From: Myxococcota bacterium
Lineage (GTDB): Bacteria > Myxococcota_A > UBA796
Length of the DNA stretch: 64,000 nt
Assembly: GCA_029251165.1 (NCBI GenBank)
Contig: JAQXDW010000014.1
Span: 51,271-115,270, forward strand
Direction of reading: 5' to 3'
Below, piece by piece: positions 59,002-64,000 of this stretch (positions within the stretch are counted from its first letter, which is position 1; each line of letters begins with the position of its first letter). The position numbers were made by a program, and so were the translations under genes. The notes beneath the pieces are model-generated. The model was not told where the DNA came from. It did not search any database and worked only from the letters and a program-made list of their open reading frames with translations.

Positions 59002-60253
59002 GCGGCTCCGGAGGCACCTCTCTCAGCCTGTCGACGATGCCGGGCTGGCGGTGTTCCGGGTCGGGTTCGGGCTGCTGGCGGCGGTCGCAGCGGTGCGCTT
59101 CCTGGCGCACGGCTGGGTGGAGGCGCTGCTGGCGGCGCCGGTCTTTCACTTCACCTGGATCCCTGGGATGCCCGTTGCCCCAGCACCGGTGCTGACGGCC
59201 CTGCTGATCGCCCAGGTCCTCGCCGGGCTGATGATTGCGGTGGGCTGGCGGGTGCGCGCGGTGCTGTCGGTCTGGCTGAGCTCATTCGTCTACATCGATC
59301 TCGTCGACAAGGCCCTCTACCTCAACCACCACGTCTTGTTTGTGCTGCTCGGGGTGTGGCTGCTGATCCTGCCGGTCGGACGCCTGCCGCGCTGGGGGCT
59401 GTGGCTGCTGCGGGTGCAGGTTGCCTCGGTGTACACCTGGGCCGGAGTCGCCAAGCTCAACGCCGACTGGCTCCTCCGGGGCGAGCCGCTCGCGACCTGG
59501 CTGTCTGCCCGGAGCGAGACGCCGCTCGTCGGACCGCTGCTGGCGCTTCCGCAGTCCGCGCTGGCGATGAGCTGGGGCGGAATGCTCTATGACCTGGCCG
59601 TCCCCTTCCTGCTGCTCCATCCGCGAACCCGTCGGCTCGGCATGGTGATGGTCGTCGGCTTTCATGCGGTGGTCGGGCTGCTGTTTCCGATCGGCATCTT
59701 CCCCTGGCTGATGGTCCTCAGCGCGACCCTGCTGCTGTCACCGGACTGGCCGCGTCGGTGGCTCTCGCTGCCTCCGATGGTGCGTCTGGACCGGCCGCTC
59801 TCCCGACCCGGTGCAGCGATGCTCGCGGCCCTGCTTGCTGCGATCGTGCTCTTCCCGGGACGCTTCCTGCTGTGGGGCGCGGACGTGAGCTGGACGGAGC
59901 GGGGCTACCGGCTGGCGTGGCGGGTCATGCTCAACGAGAAGACCGGGCTGGTCGACTACCGGGTGGTCGAGGCGCAGACCGGTCGGACGTGGCGGGTGAT
60001 GCCCGCTGAGGCGCTCACCCCGCTGCAGCACAAGCAGATGCGAACCCAGCCCGACATGATCCGCGACTATGCCCGCCACCTCCAGCGCGTTCATGCCGGG
60101 GAGGGGCGGACGGTGGCGGTCTATGCGGATGCCTGGGCGAGCCTCAACGGTCGCCCCTCTCAGCGGCTGCTGCGCGCGGATCTCGATCTCACCGCGCCGC
60201 GCGCTGAGCTGGAGGCTGCGGCGTGGATCCTGCCGCTCTCTCCGCTGCCGTGA
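58994..60253 (+). CDS. HTTM-domain (vitamin K-dependent gamma-carboxylase-like) membrane protein
   Basis: The 419-residue polytopic protein has multiple transmembrane segments (AVFRVGFGLLAAVAAVRFLA, VLTALLIAQVLAGLMIAVGW, HHVLFVLLGVWLLILPVG and more). The HTTM/VKGC signature regions are ALYLNHHVLF, VYTWAGVAKLNADWLLRGEP and the C-terminal TPLQHKQMRTQPDMIRDYA. The bacterial function is unknown; gamma-carboxylation of Glu is the eukaryotic activity. It is the last gene of the Fur-controlled operon, which suggests a role in iron uptake, possibly modification of a lipoprotein partner. Confidence 0.9.
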   Translation: MTERLRRHLSQPVDDAGLAVFRVGFGLLAAVAAVRFLAHGWVEALLAAPVFHFTWIPGMPVAPAPVLTALLIAQVLAGLMIAVGWRVRAVLSVWLSSFVYIDLVDKALYLNHHVLFVLLGVWLLILPVGRLPRWGLWLLRVQVASVYTWAGVAKLNADWLLRGEPLATWLSARSETPLVGPLLALPQSALAMSWGGMLYDLAVPFLLLHPRTRRLGMVMVVGFHAVVGLLFPIGIFPWLMVLSATLLLSPDWPRRWLSLPPMVRLDRPLSRPGAAMLAALLAAIVLFPGRFLLWGADVSWTERGYRLAWRVMLNEKTGLVDYRVVEAQTGRTWRVMPAEALTPLQHKQMRTQPDMIRDYARHLQRVHAGEGRTVAVYADAWASLNGRPSQRLLRADLDLTAPRAELEAAAWILPLSPLP

Positions 60254-60268
60254 TGTCTGCTCACGCGG

Positions 60269-61288
60269 TCACTGTCCCGATGTGATCGCGGTGCTGTCGG
60301 CTTTCAGCAGCGACCACCACGCCACGACCGGCTCTGCGACCGCTGCGTCGTCGAGCTGGAGGCTGGCGCCGTGGTAGGCGGTCAGGGCGCTGTAGGACCA
60401 GTTGGCGTCGCTGATGATCGTGGTGTCGTCACACACCAGCACCTTGGCGTGGGTGGTGACGCCCTCGGGCGTCCGCCAGACCGGCACCCCGCCGTCGCGC
60501 AGCCGGGAGATGGCGTGGTCGTTGATCGCGTTGTCTACGATCCACGTGCTGGCGTCGAGGATCACCCCGACGTCCACGCCCCGGCCCTGGGCGGCAATGA
60601 GCCCGTCGACGAGGCGGGCGACCTCGGAGTCGGGGTAGGTCATGCTGTCTGCGATGGCGTACATCACCACTCGGACTCGCGTGCTTGCCGCCGAGAGACA
60701 GTCGAACAGCGCGGGGTAGACCGCGCGGTTGGTCAGCGGGGTGAGGGGACCGTCACCGGACCAGTGCAGCGCCGGGTCCACCGCCGGGCGGCTCCACAGG
60801 GACTCGAAGAATTCAGCGTAGTGCAGGGTGACCGCGGGACTCCAGACCATCACGCTGCCCTCGTGGTTGCTCGTCATCGCGGCGCTCGACCAGTTGTGGG
60901 AGCCGACGATGGTGTGCTCATCGGCGATGAGCAGCTTGGTGTGGGTGGTGACCGCAGCATCATCGAGCCGGGTGTCGACCCCGCCGGCAGACAGCCGCGC
61001 CAGCGCCGACTCCGTGCCCGATGCCGCCTCGTCCGCCAGCACCCGGACCGGGATCCCGCGCCCGGCGGCTGAGATGAGGGCGTCGATGAGCTGTGAGACG
61101 GCGCCGGAGTCGTAGAGGGTGTACTGGGCGACGTCGATGCGCTGGGTCGCGCCGGAGATGGCGTCGATGAGCAGCGGGTGGAGATCGCCATCAAGCACCG
61201 GAGCGGCCTGGAGAATTGAAGGCGCTGACGCAGGAGGTGCGGTGTCGAGCTGCGGTGCAGGGCGGCAGGCGAGGCTCAGCAGGAGCAT
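60269..61288 (-). CDS. Phospholipase D-family lipoprotein
   Basis: The 339-residue protein begins MLLLSLAC (Cys8, ultrashort lipobox). Two HKD-type motifs are present: THTKLLIAD with GSHNWS, and THAKVLVCDD with SDANWS, so both halves of the PLD active site are intact. It is predicted to hydrolyse a phosphodiester (phospholipid or nucleic acid) outside the cytoplasm. It is convergent with the HTTM gene. The start has no strong Shine-Dalgarno sequence. Confidence 0.88.
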   Translation of the reverse strand: MLLLSLACRPAPQLDTAPPASAPSILQAAPVLDGDLHPLLIDAISGATQRIDVAQYTLYDSGAVSQLIDALISAAGRGIPVRVLADEAASGTESALARLSAGGVDTRLDDAAVTTHTKLLIADEHTIVGSHNWSSAAMTSNHEGSVMVWSPAVTLHYAEFFESLWSRPAVDPALHWSGDGPLTPLTNRAVYPALFDCLSAASTRVRVVMYAIADSMTYPDSEVARLVDGLIAAQGRGVDVGVILDASTWIVDNAINDHAISRLRDGGVPVWRTPEGVTTHAKVLVCDDTTIISDANWSYSALTAYHGASLQLDDAAVAEPVVAWWSLLKADSTAITSGQ

Positions 61289-61411
61289 CTCAGAGGAGTA
61301 GCATGGTTTGGTGCGCGTGGAGGGACACCGGAGGCGGCGGGCTCAGGCGCTCATCCGGCATGTGCCCCGCGCTCTGGTCGACCACCCGATCCGCGCGCCG
61401 GTCGTGGCTCC

Positions 61412-63157
61412 CTACGCGGCCGAGAACTGGTGCTGCACCAGCCTCCGATAGATGCCATCCTGCGCAACCAGCTCGTCGTGGGTTCCCTGCTGGGCGAGGC
61501 AGCCCTGATCGAGCACGCAGACCCGGTCGGCCTCCTTCACCGTCGAGAGGCGGTGGGCGATGATCAGGGTTGTCCGACCTTGCATCAGGCGATCCAGCGC
61601 CTCCTGGACGAGGTGCTCAGACTCTGCATCCAGGGCAGAGGTCGCCTCGTCGAGAATGAGGAGCCGCGGATCCTTCAGCAGCGCCCGGGCGATGGCGACC
61701 CGCTGCTTCTGCCCTCCCGACAGCTTCACTCCCCGCTCTCCAACCAGGGTCTCGTAGCCCTCGGGGAAGCTGCCGATGAAGTCGTGGGCGTTGGCGGCCT
61801 TTGCGGCAGCCGTCACCTCGTCGAGCGAGGCGGCGGGGCGGCCATAGCGAATGTTGTCGAGGATGGAGGTGGCGAACAGGATCGGCTCCTGGCTGACCAC
61901 GCCCACCTGCTCCCGCAGCCAGTCGATGTCCAGCTCGTTGTAGCGTGTTCCGTCGATGTGGATGCTCCCGCCCTGGGGGTCGTAGAACCGAGAGAGCAGC
62001 GCGGCGACCGTCGACTTTCCGCTGCCGGAGTGCCCGACCAGGGCGACCACCTCGCCTGGACTCAGCGTGAGGTTCAGCTTCTGGAGCACCGGCATGTCGG
62101 GGCGTGTTGGATAGGCGAAGTCGAGCTCCGCGAGCACCACCTCGCCACGAATCTCCGCCAGTCGGTGTGCTCCGCCGGTGACCGTGGCCTTGCGATCCAT
62201 CAGCTCGAACACCCGCTCGCTGGCTCCGAGCGCCTTCATGAAGTCCTCATACAGCCCCGACAGCGCACCCAGCGAGAAGGCGACGGTGAGGGTGTACAGC
62301 AGGAAGCTGGTCAGCTCACCGATGGAGATGGTGCCGTCCACCAGCATGTTTCCACCAAACCACAGCACCACCGCGATGGCGCCATAGCCCCCAAAGCCGA
62401 TGAAGCCGCGCAGCATCGCGATGATGCTGGCCCGCCGCTTTGCGATGGCGAACGAGGCCTCGACGGCCTCGGAGTACCGGGCAATCTCCTGCTCTTCCCG
62501 TGCGAAGGCGCGCACCGTACGGACGCCGGCGATGGTCTCCTCGGCGACCACGGTGCTCTCCGCGAGGGCATCCTGGAAGTTGCGCGAGATGGCGCGCATC
62601 TTGCGGCCGAAGAAGCCCCCTGAGATCGCCACCACGGGGACCACCGTCAGGGTCAAGAGGGTCAGCTTCCAGGAGGTGTAGAACAGGAAGCCGATCGCGC
62701 CGATCGCCATGATGGTGAACCGCAGCAGCATCGAGACATTGACGGTCACCGTGTTCTGGAGGACGGTCGTGTCGCTGGCGAGGCGGTTGGTCAGCTCTCC
62801 GGTCCGTCGCTCATCGAAGAAGGCAATCTCCTGGCTGATGATCGAGCGGTACAGCTGTGTCCGCAGGCTGGCGACGATGCGCTCGCCGGAGACCGTAAAC
62901 AGCCACGCGCGGATCGCGCCGAAGAACGCCCCGGCGCTGAACAGGCCCACCAGCATGAGCGCGCCGCGGGTGACCAGCTCCTTGCCGCCGCCAGCCTCGA
63001 TGCCGTCGATGAGCTGCTGGATGACCATCGGGTACAGCAGGGTCATCACCGAGCCGATGGCCAGCGCGAGGGTCCCGATGACGAGAGGGCGCGCCTCCGG
63101 TCGGGCGAGGCTGAGCAGCCGCTTGAGATCAACGGCACGGCGAGGCTTGTCGGACAT
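61412..63157 (-). CDS. MsbA-type ABC exporter (half transporter)
   Basis: The 581-residue protein has a six-helix transmembrane domain (LVIGTLALAIGSVMTLLYPM at the start, then a second pair around LRFTIMAIGAIGFLFYTSW) followed by an ABC domain. That domain has Walker A GHSGSGKST, Q-loop, signature LSGGQKQR and Walker B RLLILDEATSALD. As a homodimer it would export a lipid or hydrophobic molecule across the inner membrane. ATG 63157 follows AGGAG; a longer frame beginning upstream is not supported. It is divergent from the last lipoprotein gene. Confidence 0.95.
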   Translation of the reverse strand: MSDKPRRAVDLKRLLSLARPEARPLVIGTLALAIGSVMTLLYPMVIQQLIDGIEAGGGKELVTRGALMLVGLFSAGAFFGAIRAWLFTVSGERIVASLRTQLYRSIISQEIAFFDERRTGELTNRLASDTTVLQNTVTVNVSMLLRFTIMAIGAIGFLFYTSWKLTLLTLTVVPVVAISGGFFGRKMRAISRNFQDALAESTVVAEETIAGVRTVRAFAREEQEIARYSEAVEASFAIAKRRASIIAMLRGFIGFGGYGAIAVVLWFGGNMLVDGTISIGELTSFLLYTLTVAFSLGALSGLYEDFMKALGASERVFELMDRKATVTGGAHRLAEIRGEVVLAELDFAYPTRPDMPVLQKLNLTLSPGEVVALVGHSGSGKSTVAALLSRFYDPQGGSIHIDGTRYNELDIDWLREQVGVVSQEPILFATSILDNIRYGRPAASLDEVTAAAKAANAHDFIGSFPEGYETLVGERGVKLSGGQKQRVAIARALLKDPRLLILDEATSALDAESEHLVQEALDRLMQGRTTLIIAHRLSTVKEADRVCVLDQGCLAQQGTHDELVAQDGIYRRLVQHQFSAA

Positions 63158-63540
63158 GGAGACTCCTGAGCAGACAACCTTGCCCCCGCAGCCCCCGATG
63201 ACAAGGGGCAACCAGGGGGCGCTGGCGCTGCTTCCCCCGGAGAGCCCCCCCGCTGAGTCCCTCAGAATCGCTCCAGGTCTGGGTCTCTGGAAGGGCATAT
63301 GGTCGATGGCTGCATCGGTGGGGACGTCTTGGGTGGCGCGTGTGCCCTGAGGCTGCTGCTCTCCATGAGGTCGATGACTCCTGGCAGTCGACCGGTGGGA
63401 TCGGGGCGGGTCTGCGCGAAGTCAGTGAGTGGCTCCGGCGGGGCATCTGTGGTGATGCTGGATGGCCTCGTCGATGACCGCTCACAGATGATCTGCATGC
63501 CGCGCGCCCATCCGCTACCCTGCTGCCAGGAGGTGTGAGG
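63158..63540. other. 383-bp divergent intergenic region
   Basis: These bases lie between the divergent ABC exporter and lipoprotein genes. Only shadow frames are present, none with a convincing start or family match. The two promoters should lie here, but no distinct operator or -35/-10 pair is visible. Confidence 0.5.
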
Positions 63541-64000
63541 ATGCAGTGGATGTTCCTGCTGGCCTGCGGCGCACAAGAGGGGGCCGCTGTTGGCGACTGC
63601 ACGGATGCTATCGACAACGACAGTGACGGGCTGATCGACTGCGCTGACGACGGCTGCACGGGCTCTCCGGACTGCACGACTCCAGAAGCCGATGCCGACA
63701 CGGATGCCGACACGGATGCCGACACCATCGTCGGAGACTGGCTGTCCGAGGGTGCGGACATCGCCCCCGCATTCGCGGACATCGACATCACCAAGGTGAC
63801 CGCAGACTTTGCTTCCGGCGGCACGTACGATGTCAACATCATCTACAACGGCACCCCCATCGACGCCGAGGGCACCTACGAGGTGGACGTCTCGACATCT
63901 CCACACACCATCGTGGTGTACCAAACAGCTCCTCAGGCCATCACGAGTCAGGGGATCTGGATGGTCGAGAATGACGTGCTCACCTATGAGATAGTGCAGA
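63541..64000 (+). CDS. Asp/Thr-rich lipoprotein, partial (C-terminus off the window)
   Basis: The frame opens with MQWMFLLAC (Cys9, ultrashort lipobox) right after an AGGAGG site and stays open to the window end. The mature part contains NDSDGLIDCADDGC, a thrombospondin-type-3-like or MopE-like Ca-binding pattern, and a DADTDADTDADT spacer. A beta-sandwich with VNIIYNGTPIDAEGTYEVDV follows. Such proteins are common surface lipoproteins of Myxococcota. Its full length and domain are unknown because the gene is cut. Confidence 0.85.
   Translation, partial: MQWMFLLACGAQEGAAVGDCTDAIDNDSDGLIDCADDGCTGSPDCTTPEADADTDADTDADTIVGDWLSEGADIAPAFADIDITKVTADFASGGTYDVNIIYNGTPIDAEGTYEVDVSTSPHTIVVYQTAPQAITSQGIWMVENDVLTYEIVQ

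Noticed and set aside
61430..62623. 397-residue plus-strand frame
   Set aside because: It is antisense to the ABC exporter with its Walker and signature motifs.

Overview
The window is a GC-rich (about two thirds G+C by eye), densely coded chromosomal segment from what is most likely a member of the Myxococcota (the former delta-proteobacterial myxobacteria and relatives). The support is: a MYXO-CTERM-like tail on the secreted protein at 36372-37628 (CGC motif, hydrophobic stretch, terminal RRRR); a Hanks-type kinase fused to beta-propeller repeats beside a divergent FHA/DNA-binding protein; many small lipoproteins rich in Asp/Thr (for example repeated DADT near 63690); and class II DAHP synthase. 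No rRNA, tRNA, CRISPR array, phage or complete insertion sequence was seen. The region looks like ordinary chromosome with a high share of lineage-specific cell-envelope genes.

Layout. 1-6650: a diacylglycerol/lipid kinase (cut by the window edge), two small uncharacterised genes, a coiled-coil hypothetical, class II DAHP synthase, a TDP2-like phosphodiesterase, a large pentapeptide-repeat protein and an ECF-like sigma factor. 6650-11200: a TTG-started DNA-binding protein behind a perfect 20-bp palindrome, a 72-residue secreted peptide ending in a duplicated octapeptide, lipoproteins, cutA and trhO. 11241-18268: a TetR regulator followed by five tightly packed genes (acyl-CoA carboxylase beta, acyl-CoA dehydrogenase, enoyl-CoA hydratase, biotin carboxylase/BCCP, BKACE). 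The four enzymes after tetR have the order of atuCDEF of acyclic terpenoid degradation, or the content of a leucine liu cluster, but the usual HMG-CoA-type lyase is replaced by a beta-keto-acid cleavage enzyme. 18274-30853: a TetR/desaturase divergent pair with phased operator repeats, a lipocalin-like/Pth2 fusion, a MidA-like methyltransferase with TPRs, an LRR protein, yaaA, a lipoprotein hydrolase, a divergent oxyR/peroxiredoxin-glutaredoxin pair and a metallophosphatase.

31037-43600: a prolyl hydroxylase, a polytopic membrane protein, an SDR, a VWA lipoprotein, an RluA-family protein lacking its catalytic Asp, a MYXO-CTERM protein, a pentahaem lipoprotein, a front-end desaturase, and a truncated haemoglobin paired with an adenylyl cyclase. 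43650-51040: hypotheticals, an orphan internal fragment of a winged-helix AAA ATPase, the FHA and kinase divergent pair, and a frameshifted lipoprotein. 51200-64000: a coiled-coil protein, a HACL2/ILVBL-like ThDP enzyme with its TetR regulator, a textbook Fur box driving an imelysin / dihaem oxidoreductase / imelysin / HTTM operon, a PLD lipoprotein, an MsbA-type ABC exporter and the start of another lipoprotein.

The most unusual window-wide feature is a set of at least a dozen lipoproteins whose signal peptides are only 7-9 residues before the lipobox Cys and have no basic residue. Several of these short starts are fixed by a strong ribosome binding site or a stop/start overlap, so they are not mis-assigned starts.
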